Notes: generated by a model from the sequence alone, not told the origin. 64,000 nucleotides of DNA from Candidatus Bathyoplasma sp. NZ (GCA_013332095.1 JABENI010000004.1:92200-156199); one strand, 5' to 3'; shown: positions 37,945-47,968, numbered from the stretch's first letter. Numbers and translations are program-made.

Positions 37945-39603
37945 TTGTTTGATAAATTTAGTGACCAAGTTAAAGAGGTAATTGTAAATTCAGAAAAATA
38001 TGCTGTTTATAAAAATATATCTTTAGGTACAGAGTCATTATTGTTAGGAATGTATAAAACAAAAGACTCAATTTGTAATTTTTTATTAAATGAATATGAA
38101 ATCAAATATTCTGATTTAATAAAGAGCATTAATTCTTTTATAATACTTAGAAACAGCAGAGAAGTTGAAAAATATACTTTAGAATATAAGCAAGTTTTAA
38201 AAAATGTAAATACTTTAATTGAAGAACGTGGACTTGATAGCGTAAACGAAGAACATATGTTTTATGAAGTATTAAAGGTTGATGATAATTTTGCTTGTGA
38301 AGTTTTAAGAGATTTAGGTTTAAACGTTTCGGACTTAATAATGGATATTGAAGAAGTTTTTGATTTTAAGGAAGAAAAAAGCAATTTTTTACTTAATTTA
38401 ACGAACGAGGCCAGGGCGAACAAATTAGGAAAAGTTATCGGTCGCGAAAAAGATATTTTAAATATTAATAAAATTATTAATCGGAAAAACAAATCTAATG
38501 TGCTGTTGATTGGAGAAGCGGGAGTAGGGAAAACAGCGATTATTGAAGGATTGAGTATCTCGCTTTTAAACACTAAATCTACCATCTATTCACTTAATTT
38601 AAGTCAGATGATTTCTGGTAGTAAATATCGTGGTGAATTTGAAGAGCGTGTTGTAGGAGTCTTAGAAAACTTAAAAATTAATGATATATTATTTATTGAT
38701 GAAATTCATAATATTGTTGGGACTGGAAGTGGAGAAGGTACTTTAGACACTGCAAATATGTTGAAACCATTTTTAGCTAGAGCAGGATTTAAAGTTGTAG
38801 GAGCTACCACTTTAAAAGAATATAATAAATATTTAGTTAAAGATAAAGCATTAACTAGAAGGTTTCAAACGATTTTTGTGAGCGAGCCTGATTTAGAAGA
38901 AACTTATGATATTTTAGTGGGAATTAAAAAAGAGTATGAAAAATTTCATAGTATTTCAATTGAGGAAAATCTTTTACGAGAGATTGTTAATTTAAGCAAT
39001 CGATATATGGTTAATAAAAAATTTCCAGATAAAGCGATTGATTTACTAGATATTTCTTTGGTGGAATCAAGTTTTTCTAAAAATAAACACTTAACTAAAT
39101 TGGATATTTATAATGCTTTAAAAATTATAGTATCAGTAGATTTTAAAAGAATGGATGAAATAGAAGCGTATGAATTTAAAAATAAAAAAATTAAAAACTC
39201 TATAATTAAACATTTAAAAGCAAAATTACCATTAGTTTTAAATGAAAAGTTAGAAGATGTTATAGATGATTTAACTGAAATATACGGGATAAAAAAAGAA
39301 TTTATTTTAAGATTGAATTTAGGGGAATTTACTAAAGATATGTCAATGTCTAAGTTAATTGGAGCTGCTCCGGGATATGTAGGATTTGATAGTGGTGGAA
39401 TTTTAACAAATCATTTAAAAAAATACCCTTTTAATGTTGTGGTAATTGAAAATATTGATGAAGCAACGTTAGAAGTTAAAAATTTTATCTTAAATTTATT
39501 TGAAAGAGAAATTATCAGTGATAATTGTAATGAGGAAATTGCCTTAAAAAATACAATATTCATATCTTCAGTTTTAGCGAAAAAAAATAAAATTGGTTTT
39601 TAA
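37945..39603 (+). CDS. ClpC-like AAA+ protein with decayed second ATPase domain
   Basis: A 552-residue relative of ClpC, which is usually over 800. The Clp N-domain (1-145) and first AAA+ domain are intact: Walker A GEAGVGKT (190-197), pore loop SGSKYRGEFEERV, Walker B LFIDEIH (249-255), sensor GATTLKEY and Arg finger TRRF. The coiled-coil middle domain is absent. The second ATPase module has no Walker A. It keeps SKLIGAAPGYVGFDSGG and DFKNT-like KNTIFIS, but Walker B has become IENIDEA. The gene then stops, lacking the C-terminal domain. The start is TTG after GGAGGAAC. Confidence 0.85.
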   Translation: MFDKFSDQVKEVIVNSEKYAVYKNISLGTESLLLGMYKTKDSICNFLLNEYEIKYSDLIKSINSFIILRNSREVEKYTLEYKQVLKNVNTLIEERGLDSVNEEHMFYEVLKVDDNFACEVLRDLGLNVSDLIMDIEEVFDFKEEKSNFLLNLTNEARANKLGKVIGREKDILNINKIINRKNKSNVLLIGEAGVGKTAIIEGLSISLLNTKSTIYSLNLSQMISGSKYRGEFEERVVGVLENLKINDILFIDEIHNIVGTGSGEGTLDTANMLKPFLARAGFKVVGATTLKEYNKYLVKDKALTRRFQTIFVSEPDLEETYDILVGIKKEYEKFHSISIEENLLREIVNLSNRYMVNKKFPDKAIDLLDISLVESSFSKNKHLTKLDIYNALKIIVSVDFKRMDEIEAYEFKNKKIKNSIIKHLKAKLPLVLNEKLEDVIDDLTEIYGIKKEFILRLNLGEFTKDMSMSKLIGAAPGYVGFDSGGILTNHLKKYPFNVVVIENIDEATLEVKNFILNLFEREIISDNCNEEIALKNTIFISSVLAKKNKIGF

Positions 39604-39720
39604 CGAATATTAAAAGGAGAAATCACTTACCTAAAAAAAGATAAAATATTTTTTTAGTATCTAGTTATAGCAATTTATTAAATATTTAGATATAATAAAT
39701 TAAGTAAGTGGGTGATTCTA

Positions 39721-42700
39721 ATTAATACATTTATACTGGATAAAACAGACAAAAGATTAAAAGACATCAAAGCGATAAGCTTTGATTCTTTGTATTTCGA
39801 TCATTTATCAATTGATGTACTGACAAATATCATTAAAAATGATGAGATTATAGTGGACGATTTAATGAAATATGAAAGTGATAACAGCACAAAAAAGAAA
39901 GTTATTGCTTTGGCAAAAATTAAACTGATTGAAGATATTATAAAAAATGACCCCTATTCAAAAGCTTTTTTGATATTTCAAGATGTTAGATGGAAAGTTA
40001 GTAAAACTAGAATGCCTTTGATTCTTATTCCGGTAACGATTTTAAATTTCTGTAAAACACTGAAAAAAAACGGACAAATTTTTGTTAACCCAGTTGTCAA
40101 TGAATATGTGAATAGATTTATTGAAGAAACAGCAACAACTAATAATTTGTACGATATTGATACGTATTCGTTGAATAAAATAATAGAAGAATCTAATGGA
40201 AGAATTATTTATAATTTATATTTAACCTATTTTAAAATAAAATATAAAGATGGTGTTCAATATACTAAACATATTCAAAGTAGAGAACTACCGACTATTG
40301 AAAAAGATTTGTTTTTTTATAATGATAAATTAGCACAAGTGGGGTTTGCCTTAAGAAAAAAAGAAAATATTATCTTAAGCGTTGAGAATAGACATCATAA
40401 ATTACAACTACTGTTTAATATTGTTTTAAAAGCGCTAGCCAATCACAATTCAATTTTAGTTATTTTACAAAAAGGATATGCAGGGGCGATTGATTATTTT
40501 ATCAAATCAGGAATTAATCCGAACTTAATAAGTAATAATCAACTTGAGCATATTGAATTTACTAACGAAGCTCCTCTTGAGGATTTTAGTGAAGAGTTTG
40601 AAAGTTTTGCAAAATACAATGAGCATTTTGAGGAAGTAAAAAAAGGATATAAGTTAAGAGAAATTTATTTAGATTTAATTAAGTACAAACATAAACAAAT
40701 CCTTGATATAGAAGTAGAAAATTTTGAGAATTTAGAAAAAACTGATATTCACAAAATTAAAGAAGCATTAGCAAAATTAGATAAAATATTAAAAAAATTA
40801 AAGATAACTAAGCCAGTTGATAGTATTTATAACAAAATCGACTATAAAGAAATATATAATAGTGAAAATTTTTTCATTTACAGAAACAACAATTTAATTG
40901 AAAAATTAAATCGAATGCTAGAACTAGTAGGAGAATTAAATAAAAAATACAATTTAAAATTGTCTTTAGATTGTTTGGTTTTAGAAAAAACTTTTGACAA
41001 AGAAGAAATTTTTGACTGCCAAAGATATCCTAAGTCCTGGGAAGATAAAATAAATTTTCAAGATGTTAAAAAAAACTTGAAAAATTTCACGGAACTAGTA
41101 GAAAGAACTAATAGTTTTTATTTAATGGTCGTCAACACCTATATTCCGGATGTATTTGAATTAAATTTTGAGGAAATGGTTAAAAATATTTACAGTGGGT
41201 TTTTCGAAAAATCAGATGTAGATGCAATTAATTATATTTTAAACAATAAAATTGAAACTGCCGAAATATTAAATGAATTAACTGAGGTAGTAGAAAAAAT
41301 TCATACTTTATCGAATCGACTAGAGGAATCAGCTAAACAGGATAATTCAAATAAGGAAACAAAAAATATTATTACAGCAAAAATTATAAATAATAAGTTT
41401 TTTAGTTGGATTAATTTTGATGATGATCGTAGAACTTTAATTTCAAATTGTAAAAAATTGACAGAATGTGAAAATTTACTAAACAAAATTATTAAGATTA
41501 AAAACGAAATAGGTGGATTTATAGAAATTGATATTGTTGAAGAGACAGAATTAAAAGATATTGTGCAATGTATTTCCTTGTTTAAAACACATAAAATTAA
41601 CAATCTAGATCATATATTCACCGAAAAATTCAAGAAATCTCCTAAAGATATTCAAAAGAAAAAATTAAAATTATTAAGTAACTATAAGTATTTTGAACAA
41701 GATATTAAAAATTTGTTAAAAGAAATATTAATAGATGAGATTGATTTAAAAGAAATTGCAGAATTAAAAAATTATTTTAATTTGATAAGGAATTATAAAA
41801 CTAATATCGAGAATCAAGAAATAATAAATGTGGTTGCTGATTTGAATAAATTATATATTGATCGTAAAGAAATTTTACAACAAAAAATGTTTAGTAAATT
41901 AAAGTTTGAAAATTATTCAACTTTTAAAAAAGATTTACAAAAATATAAACTGAATACTTCTAAAATTTTTATGGTGCACGACACAATTAAAAGTTCATTA
42001 AAAAATAATAATAAAACTATTTCTATTAATCAAATCATTTCTTTGAAAAATATGGTTGCTAATTATTACAATAATTTAAACAAATTGCTCAAGAATAATG
42101 AAAAATATGAAAAATTATTTGGTGAAACTTATGAGGAAGAGCGAAGTGATTGTGAAAAAATAAAAAATTTGATTGCTGATTATCAAAGGTTAACTAGACT
42201 GTATAACGGTGATGAAATTGTTGAAATAGATGCTTTAAAAATACAAGAATTAAAAGTTAATTTAGAAGAGTCTTTAAGTCTAGTAAATGGTTTAAATCGT
42301 TATTATTATTGTGATTTGGGTGGAGATATTAACAGTATTTTAAAAATAATAAATCAATTTAACGACATTGAAGCTATTACCTCTTGGGGTGAAATTTTAA
42401 AAATATGTCAACTGCTAAGAATGTATGGGCAAATTAAATTAATTAGAGAAATAATGAATGGAAAAATATTAAATAACTGTGAGGATATTTTTTTAAACAG
42501 TTTATTTAAGAGAATTATAAAAGGATGTGACCATCTTAACTACAATAAATTTTTAACTTTTAGTAAAATGGTAGAAAACAAAAGTCATTTTATCAAAGAA
42601 AATTTTGCCCTGAAGGATAAAAAAAGAGTTTGTTTTTCTGGGATTTTTGAAGCAGTTGAAAGAAAAGAAAAGTATTCGCTGGTGATTCTTGATGAAATTG

Positions 42701-43569
42701 AAAGAATATCAATGCAATATTTTAATAAGTTACAAAAAATAGGGAATAATTTTATCTTTATTGAAAATAAGAATGGAACAAATATTAACGGTAGTATTAA
42801 CGATAATTTATCAAATAATAAAAAAATTAATTTAGATAATAATATAGTTAGTATACATGATGATGAATTTGGTCGTGGGTTTTTAATTAACCAGAAAATT
42901 AAAATTTATAATAAAATAGATATTTTAAAAAATATAATTGCAGATTTAGAAGCAGGTAAAAAAGTAAATTTAATATGTAGTTCAAATGAATTAAGAGTCC
43001 AACTTTATGAGCGATTAGTTCAGAGATTGATAAGAGTTATCGGCTGTGATCTTAAGATTGAAAATCTTTTGAAAAACTTTAGAGCTTTAATCCACAATCA
43101 TTATTTAGAAAAAGCAGATAAAAATTATTTAATAATAAGTGAAAAAGAGATAGGTAGTTTTGAGAAAGAGTTAGAAGTAATTGCCCACAGTTGTGAGAAT
43201 TTAATAATTTTAGATGAATTTAATTTGCTAAAAGATTCTAAATTTAAGGAAAAATCACAAGCAGATAAATTTTCATTATTGAAAGATGTTAACGAGGAAA
43301 CATTGAAAATTTTGGTCGATAAGTTAGATATTAAGTATCAGATTAAACAAGGAATATCTCCGTATGATTTAATGATTGGAGAAGGTAATAATATCAAACT
43401 TTTGATAAAAATAATGAACTTGGAAAGCAGTGGAAATTTAGAAGATTTAGTTTTAATGAATGATGATAATTACCGAAATATTAAAAAATTAGTTTTTAGT
43501 ATTGAAGAAATGTATTACAATTTAGATGACATCGTAAATAAAGTGAAGGAAGTGATTGACTGTGATTAA
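39721..43569 (+). CDS. Giant degenerate DUF4011-type helicase/nuclease-like protein, apparent AUU start
   Basis: A 1282-residue protein. Residues 80-110 (AFLIFQDVRWK...MPLILIPVTIL) resemble the DUF4011 module of large superfamily 1 helicases. Around 216-255 (NIILSVENRHHKLQLLFNIV then ILVILQKGYAGAI) it aligns with their Walker A region, but the GPPGTGKS motif is gone. YSLVILDEIERIS near 985 resembles Walker B. The C-terminus (YQIKQGISPYDLMIGEGNN) resembles the Vsr-like nuclease end without the acidic residues. Long coiled coils fill the middle. GGTGAT followed by four bases points to an ATT start; an overlapping GTG (39712) is the alternative. Confidence 0.72.
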   Translation: MNTFILDKTDKRLKDIKAISFDSLYFDHLSIDVLTNIIKNDEIIVDDLMKYESDNSTKKKVIALAKIKLIEDIIKNDPYSKAFLIFQDVRWKVSKTRMPLILIPVTILNFCKTLKKNGQIFVNPVVNEYVNRFIEETATTNNLYDIDTYSLNKIIEESNGRIIYNLYLTYFKIKYKDGVQYTKHIQSRELPTIEKDLFFYNDKLAQVGFALRKKENIILSVENRHHKLQLLFNIVLKALANHNSILVILQKGYAGAIDYFIKSGINPNLISNNQLEHIEFTNEAPLEDFSEEFESFAKYNEHFEEVKKGYKLREIYLDLIKYKHKQILDIEVENFENLEKTDIHKIKEALAKLDKILKKLKITKPVDSIYNKIDYKEIYNSENFFIYRNNNLIEKLNRMLELVGELNKKYNLKLSLDCLVLEKTFDKEEIFDCQRYPKSWEDKINFQDVKKNLKNFTELVERTNSFYLMVVNTYIPDVFELNFEEMVKNIYSGFFEKSDVDAINYILNNKIETAEILNELTEVVEKIHTLSNRLEESAKQDNSNKETKNIITAKIINNKFFSWINFDDDRRTLISNCKKLTECENLLNKIIKIKNEIGGFIEIDIVEETELKDIVQCISLFKTHKINNLDHIFTEKFKKSPKDIQKKKLKLLSNYKYFEQDIKNLLKEILIDEIDLKEIAELKNYFNLIRNYKTNIENQEIINVVADLNKLYIDRKEILQQKMFSKLKFENYSTFKKDLQKYKLNTSKIFMVHDTIKSSLKNNNKTISINQIISLKNMVANYYNNLNKLLKNNEKYEKLFGETYEEERSDCEKIKNLIADYQRLTRLYNGDEIVEIDALKIQELKVNLEESLSLVNGLNRYYYCDLGGDINSILKIINQFNDIEAITSWGEILKICQLLRMYGQIKLIREIMNGKILNNCEDIFLNSLFKRIIKGCDHLNYNKFLTFSKMVENKSHFIKENFALKDKKRVCFSGIFEAVERKEKYSLVILDEIERISMQYFNKLQKIGNNFIFIENKNGTNINGSINDNLSNNKKINLDNNIVSIHDDEFGRGFLINQKIKIYNKIDILKNIIADLEAGKKVNLICSSNELRVQLYERLVQRLIRVIGCDLKIENLLKNFRALIHNHYLEKADKNYLIISEKEIGSFEKELEVIAHSCENLIILDEFNLLKDSKFKEKSQADKFSLLKDVNEETLKILVDKLDIKYQIKQGISPYDLMIGEGNNIKLLIKIMNLESSGNLEDLVLMNDDNYRNIKKLVFSIEEMYYNLDDIVNKVKEVIDCD

Positions 43570-44164
43570 TGCAACAAAAACGCGCGTAAGAGATTTTTTT
43601 AAGGTAGTAAGAGAAAATAAAAATGAATATTCCTTAATAAAAAAAGAATTAGAAAAATTGTTAAAAATACCTGATATAGACATCAATGTACAAGAATATC
43701 GTGATTTTACATTGTTGCATTTAGTCACTAGATATAATGACATTGATTTAATAAAATTGTTTTTCAATAAAGGGGTCAATATTGATATTGCTTCTAGTGA
43801 TGGAGAGACACCATTGCACTATTCAATCGTGAAAAATAAATTTGAAGCTTTTAAAACACTGGTTAATTTAGGAGCTGATCTTAATTCTGCTAGTGATAAT
43901 GAGCAAACGCCGCTCCACTACGCGGTTATTTATGAAAGAGAAGATATGATTAGGTTTTTGATTATTAAAGGTGCGTATATCGAAATGGCTGATGAAAATG
44001 GAGCTACGCCTCTACATTACGCTTTTTATGAAAATTCATTTGAATGCTCAGATTTATTAATTAAAAAAGGAGCGGATCTATTTATGGAAGATTATAGTGG
44101 AAATAGTTTTTACAGTTTGGTTACTGAGGGAAAGAATAAGGAATTAAAAACATTAATTAAATAA
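43556..44164 (+). CDS. Ankyrin-repeat protein
   Basis: A 202-residue cytoplasmic protein with about four ankyrin repeats. Signatures are DFTLLHLVTRYNDIDLI, GETPLHYSIVKNKFEAF, EQTPLHYAVIYEREDMI and GATPLHYAFYENSFECSD, each followed by a helix and G-A-D/N-type turn. It starts inside the 3' end of the giant helicase-like gene (TTG 43556, or GTG 43562), so the two are translationally coupled. Ankyrin repeats bind proteins; the partner is not known but co-translation suggests the upstream protein. Confidence 0.9.
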   Translation: MTVINATKTRVRDFFKVVRENKNEYSLIKKELEKLLKIPDIDINVQEYRDFTLLHLVTRYNDIDLIKLFFNKGVNIDIASSDGETPLHYSIVKNKFEAFKTLVNLGADLNSASDNEQTPLHYAVIYEREDMIRFLIIKGAYIEMADENGATPLHYAFYENSFECSDLLIKKGADLFMEDYSGNSFYSLVTEGKNKELKTLIK

Positions 44165-44186
44165 TTTATTAAAGGCGGTGTTTAAA

Positions 44187-44918
44187 TTGGAACTAAATGT
44201 TATAGTTGATTACATATTATTGGTTGTATTATTTTTAATCTGTACTAAAATTGCGATGGCGAATAAAAAACTATTTAGAAAATATTTATTATTGATATTT
44301 CTAGTTGTTATTTATGCCATTGTAAAAACATTAGATTTACCACATACAACTTTACTTTTAGAAGGAATTGTCCAGTTTCTTCCGTTGGTTTTCTTTATCT
44401 TATTCTATGAAGAAATAAGCATGGTATTCGAAAGAATGAATTTTAAATTTAGAGGAAACAGTAACAAAGAAATTAATAATCAAATCGTTAAAAAGATAAT
44501 AGGGGCTGTGGAAAATTTAGCAACAAAACGAATTGGTGGAACACTTACTTTTGAAAGAAGAGACAAGTTAACGAGTTTTATTGAAAATGCAATTGAATTA
44601 AATGCTGATATTGGGGAAGAAATTATTGAAGCATTGTTTAATGTTGCTTCGCCGACACACGACGGTGGAGTAATTATTAGAAAAGATAAAATGTTATGTT
44701 GTGGAGCGTATTATCCATATCCGATAAACGCTAATTCACTGCCAAAAACACTGGGTTCTAGACATCGTTCAGCAATAGGAGTTAGTGAATTATACGATTG
44801 CTTAACAATTGTTGTTTCAGAAGAAACGGGGAAAATATCAATTACTTTTGAAGGTGATATCGAACAACACGTGTCGAGAGAAACATTAAAAATGTATTTA
44901 GATAAATATTTATTATAA
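44187..44918 (+). CDS. cdaA: Diadenylate cyclase CdaA
   Basis: Makes cyclic di-AMP from two ATP. Three N-terminal membrane segments (about 8-80) precede the DAC domain. The catalytic motifs read PTHDGGVII (the usual DGA is DGG here) and [10 protein letters not shown] (RHR intact), with the late [12 protein letters not shown]. It is 243 residues from the TTG that follows AAAGGCGG; an upstream GTG overlaps that site. The usual partner CdaR and the glmM gene are not next to it; methylglyoxal synthase follows instead. Confidence 0.93.
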   Translation: MELNVIVDYILLVVLFLICTKIAMANKKLFRKYLLLIFLVVIYAIVKTLDLPHTTLLLEGIVQFLPLVFFILFYEEISMVFERMNFKFRGNSNKEINNQIVKKIIGAVENLATKRIGGTLTFERRDKLTSFIENAIELNADIGEEIIEALFNVASPTHDGGVIIRKDKMLCCGAYYPYPINANSLPKTLGSRHRSAIGVSELYDCLTIVVSEETGKISITFEGDIEQHVSRETLKMYLDKYLL

Positions 44919-44928
44919 GGAGGTAATT

Positions 44929-45288
44929 ATGAAGATAGCACTAATTGCACACGATAATAAAAAACAAATAATGCTTCATTTTATTAAACAAAATATAGAA
45001 AATTTTAAAAGACATGAATTATATGGTACAGGGACTACTGGAAAAATGATTGCTGATAATACTGGATTAGAAGTCTACTGTTTTAAATCAGGACCGCTAG
45101 GTGGTGATCAACAAGTAGGTGCTAAAGTTTCAAATGGAAAAATAGATATGATTTTCTTTTTTAGAGATCCATTAACTGCACACCCACATGAACCAGATGT
45201 GACAGCTTTATTGAGACTTGCTGATATTTATGAAATACCTTTAGCGACTAATGTTGAAACTGCTAAATATTTGGCCAACGATTTATAA
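44929..45288 (+). CDS. mgsA: Methylglyoxal synthase
   Basis: Converts dihydroxyacetone phosphate to methylglyoxal and phosphate, a bypass of lower glycolysis used under phosphate limitation. The family motifs are clear: [32 protein letters not shown] and [15 protein letters not shown] with the catalytic Asp. It is 119 residues, slightly short of the usual 125-150 but complete. It is co-transcribed with cdaA (10-base gap). Confidence 0.96.
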   Translation: MKIALIAHDNKKQIMLHFIKQNIENFKRHELYGTGTTGKMIADNTGLEVYCFKSGPLGGDQQVGAKVSNGKIDMIFFFRDPLTAHPHEPDVTALLRLADIYEIPLATNVETAKYLANDL

Positions 45289-45290
45289 GT

Positions 45291-46820
45291 ATGGAATATA
45301 TTTTAGCAATAATAATAATAATTAATTTTATAGTGCTTTCACAACTGAAAAAATCAGCGGTCAAATTAAATAATTACAAAATATATTTAGTTTTAACTCC
45401 GGTAGTCCTATTTGTTATTTACTATATTTTTAAAATTTACGGTAGTATAAATTTAGATAAAGTTTTATTGTGGATAGTGATATTTACTATTGGTATATTG
45501 ATTTTTTTAGGAATTAATTTAATTAATAAAATCAATGGTACTAACAAGTTTTATCAGATGATTATTGCTCACACAAATACTGAAGATACTTGTTTTTTAG
45601 TTTTGGATAAAAAAGATAAAATAAAGTTAATTGGTAAAGAATTATTAGCAGATTTAAATATTACAGCAGACGAATGTCTCAATGAAAATTATTTAGAACT
45701 GTTTACTAAACATTTAGATTTTGTTTGTATAAACGGTAAAAATGTTGATAATTATGGTTTAAAGAAACAGTATAAAGTTGAAAAAATAACTGCTAAAACG
45801 GAAATTGAGTACAGTTATAAAACTGAAAATAAAGCTGAAAGACACATCAAAATGACTATTTATCCTATTGTTAAAGGGAGATTTTATTGTGGAAAAATTT
45901 TGATAGGTAAATATGTCAATGCCTTTAACAATTTTAATAAATATGATGATCAGCAAGTATTGAAAAATGATTTTAAAGTTTTACAATCGAAATTTAAAGC
46001 GATTATTGAAATTACTGATGAAGGAATGTTCTTTTTTAAACAAAATGACAATCAAATTTTCGCCACAGATAAATACAAAAAAATATTTAATTTAGAATCA
46101 AATAGTGAAACACGAGAAAATATTCAAAAATTAATTTATGAAAAAGATTTAGAACATTGTTTGAATATGAAAAGGAAAGTTTTCGCTAAAGGTTCATATA
46201 CTCATACCTATAGAATTAAGCGTAATGGACAATTAATCTGGATTTTAGAAAAAGCCAAATTACTTAACTTTAATGGGGAATTAGAAGTAGTTGGAGTTGT
46301 TAAAGAAGTAACAAATAGAGTTGAAAAAAAATCTGTTCAAATGCTAGATGATGTAGATTATAAATTAGAAATAAATAATTTACTACGAAATGGACAGCAT
46401 TTTTGGGTATTACGAATTAATTTAGACCATTTGAAAGATATAGCATTAGAATTAGGAAAAGAAATTAAAAACCATCTTTTAATTGAAATATTGAAGAAGT
46501 ATAAAAAAGAGTTTATAAGTGAAAAAGTGTCTCTATATCAAGTGGATACTTTAGAATTGGCATTGATTGTTAGAGATATTGATAAAATTGAGTTGATAAA
46601 GAAAAATTTTTTACGTGATGATGATATGTTTTATGTTAGAATTAGGATGAGTGCATTGACCATTACAGTTAGACCATTTATTGGAATAGCCAAAATTCCT
46701 GGTGATGCTAAAGAGTTAGAAGATGTTTTAAACGTTAGTGAAACGGCTTTAAAAATGGCAAAGAAACAAGTAGTAAAAGCAAGATTTTGCTACTATGAGG
46801 AAATAAAAGATGTGTTCTAA
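45291..46820 (+). CDS. Membrane-anchored PAS protein with degenerate GGDEF-like domain
   Basis: A 509-residue protein. Three hydrophobic segments (about 2-20, 33-52, 60-80) form a membrane anchor. A hydrophilic stretch is followed by a PAS domain (about 235-345: AIIEITDEGMFFFKQND, then YTHTYRIKRNGQLIWILEKA and LEVVGVVKEVT). The last 150 residues have GGDEF-domain architecture, but the active-site segment reads SLYQVDTLELALIV in place of the GGDEF signature. It is therefore unlikely to make c-di-GMP. It sits between mgsA and the folate gene, whose start it overlaps. Relation to cdaA is suggested only by proximity. Confidence 0.7.
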   Translation: MEYILAIIIIINFIVLSQLKKSAVKLNNYKIYLVLTPVVLFVIYYIFKIYGSINLDKVLLWIVIFTIGILIFLGINLINKINGTNKFYQMIIAHTNTEDTCFLVLDKKDKIKLIGKELLADLNITADECLNENYLELFTKHLDFVCINGKNVDNYGLKKQYKVEKITAKTEIEYSYKTENKAERHIKMTIYPIVKGRFYCGKILIGKYVNAFNNFNKYDDQQVLKNDFKVLQSKFKAIIEITDEGMFFFKQNDNQIFATDKYKKIFNLESNSETRENIQKLIYEKDLEHCLNMKRKVFAKGSYTHTYRIKRNGQLIWILEKAKLLNFNGELEVVGVVKEVTNRVEKKSVQMLDDVDYKLEINNLLRNGQHFWVLRINLDHLKDIALELGKEIKNHLLIEILKKYKKEFISEKVSLYQVDTLELALIVRDIDKIELIKKNFLRDDDMFYVRIRMSALTITVRPFIGIAKIPGDAKELEDVLNVSETALKMAKKQVVKARFCYYEEIKDVF

Positions 46821-47310
46821 AAATAAATTGAGAGAAAAAAAATTAATTGAAAGAATTTCATTATCGCAAGAAGAAGTTACCGAATTGAGTAAAATTATTG
46901 TCGAAAAAGTAAAACCTTTAATTGGCGATAAAAAATTGGGAATTTTTATGCCGATAAGAAATGAAGTAGATTTAACGGAACTTTTAGAAGAAGGAGTCGG
47001 ATTGCCTAAAATTACTGAGGGGATGTTTTTTTATAAATACACAGGTAAATTTGAAAGAGGTGTCTACGACATATTAGAGCCAACAGGTAATATTATCGAT
47101 GTTGAAGTAATTTTAGTTCCTGGTCTTTGTTATGATTTAAAAGGATATCGAATCGGTTATGGAAAAGGATATTATGATCAATACTTAACTGACCAACATT
47201 TGAAAATAGGAGTTTGTTTTGATTTCCAAGTAGTAGATGAAGTTTACAGTGAATCACATGACGTTAGACTAGATTATGTGGTAACTGATAAAAGAATATT
47301 GAGGTGGTAA
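46810..47310 (+). CDS. 5-formyltetrahydrofolate cyclo-ligase
   Basis: Converts 5-formyl-THF to 5,10-methenyl-THF with ATP. Family landmarks seen are KNKLREKKLIERISLS at the N-terminus, IGIFMPIRNEVD-type strand (GIFMPIRNEVDLTELL), the active-site LVPGLCYDLKGYRIGYGKGY and YYDQYL. It is 166 residues, a little short but complete. It overlaps the preceding gene by 11 bases and lies one base before ispD. It fits the one-carbon theme of the gcv and glyA genes. Confidence 0.93.
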   Translation: MCSKNKLREKKLIERISLSQEEVTELSKIIVEKVKPLIGDKKLGIFMPIRNEVDLTELLEEGVGLPKITEGMFFYKYTGKFERGVYDILEPTGNIIDVEVILVPGLCYDLKGYRIGYGKGYYDQYLTDQHLKIGVCFDFQVVDEVYSESHDVRLDYVVTDKRILRW

Positions 47311-47311
47311 A

Positions 47312-47968
47312 ATGTATAGTGTAGTAATTGCTTGTGCTGGAAAAGGTGAAAGAACTAATTTAAATATTAACAAATTGCTCTATCAAGTTGAGGGGATACA
47401 TTTAATAGAACATACCATAAGTAATTTTATGTACGACCCTGAATTTACTGAAATAATTTTAGTAGTAAACGCAAAAGAAATTGAAAGGTTTAAACAATTT
47501 ACTTCTAATAAAATTAAATTAGTAGTAGGTGGAGAAACTCGGCAAAAAAGTGTTTATAATGGAGTTAAACAGGCAAATAATGATATCGTTTTTGTTCATG
47601 ATGGAGCTAGACCACTAATAAGTCAAAAAATAATTAATGATTGTAAAAATTCATTAAAAGTCCACGATGCGTGTGTCGTAGCTTTAACCGTTACTGATAG
47701 TTTAAAAAAATTAGTAGATGGAAAATTAGTTACTATCGAAAGAACAGGTAAATATTTAATGCAAACTCCACAGTGTGCAAGAAAGGACGTTTTGCTAGCA
47801 AGTTTTGAAAAAGCATTTGCTGAAAACTATACTGATGTTGATGAAATAGGGTTATTAGTCCGTTATTCAGATATCGATATAAAAATTGTCGACGGGAGTA
47901 AAAAGAATCTAAAAATAACTTTTTTTGATGACATCCAATTATTTGAAAGATTAAATAACAAATTATGA
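47312..47968 (+). CDS. ispD: 2-C-methyl-D-erythritol 4-phosphate cytidylyltransferase
   Basis: Third step of the MEP isoprenoid pathway. The nucleotide-binding start VIACAGKGERTNLNINKLLY (usual K-rich loop), VVGGETRQKSVYNGV and FVHDGARPLIS, then LMQTPQCARKDVL and TDVDEIG, are intact. It is 218 residues, slightly short of the usual 230. ATG follows GAGGTGGTAAA. It overlaps ispF by four bases, as commonly seen for these consecutive enzymes. Confidence 0.95.
   Translation: MYSVVIACAGKGERTNLNINKLLYQVEGIHLIEHTISNFMYDPEFTEIILVVNAKEIERFKQFTSNKIKLVVGGETRQKSVYNGVKQANNDIVFVHDGARPLISQKIINDCKNSLKVHDACVVALTVTDSLKKLVDGKLVTIERTGKYLMQTPQCARKDVLLASFEKAFAENYTDVDEIGLLVRYSDIDIKIVDGSKKNLKITFFDDIQLFERLNNKL

Noticed and set aside
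39612..39660. A 12-codon frame after AAGGAG with ATC, between the ClpC-like gene and the giant ORF
   Set aside because: It is too short and has no recognisable sequence; it adds nothing to the case for non-standard starts.
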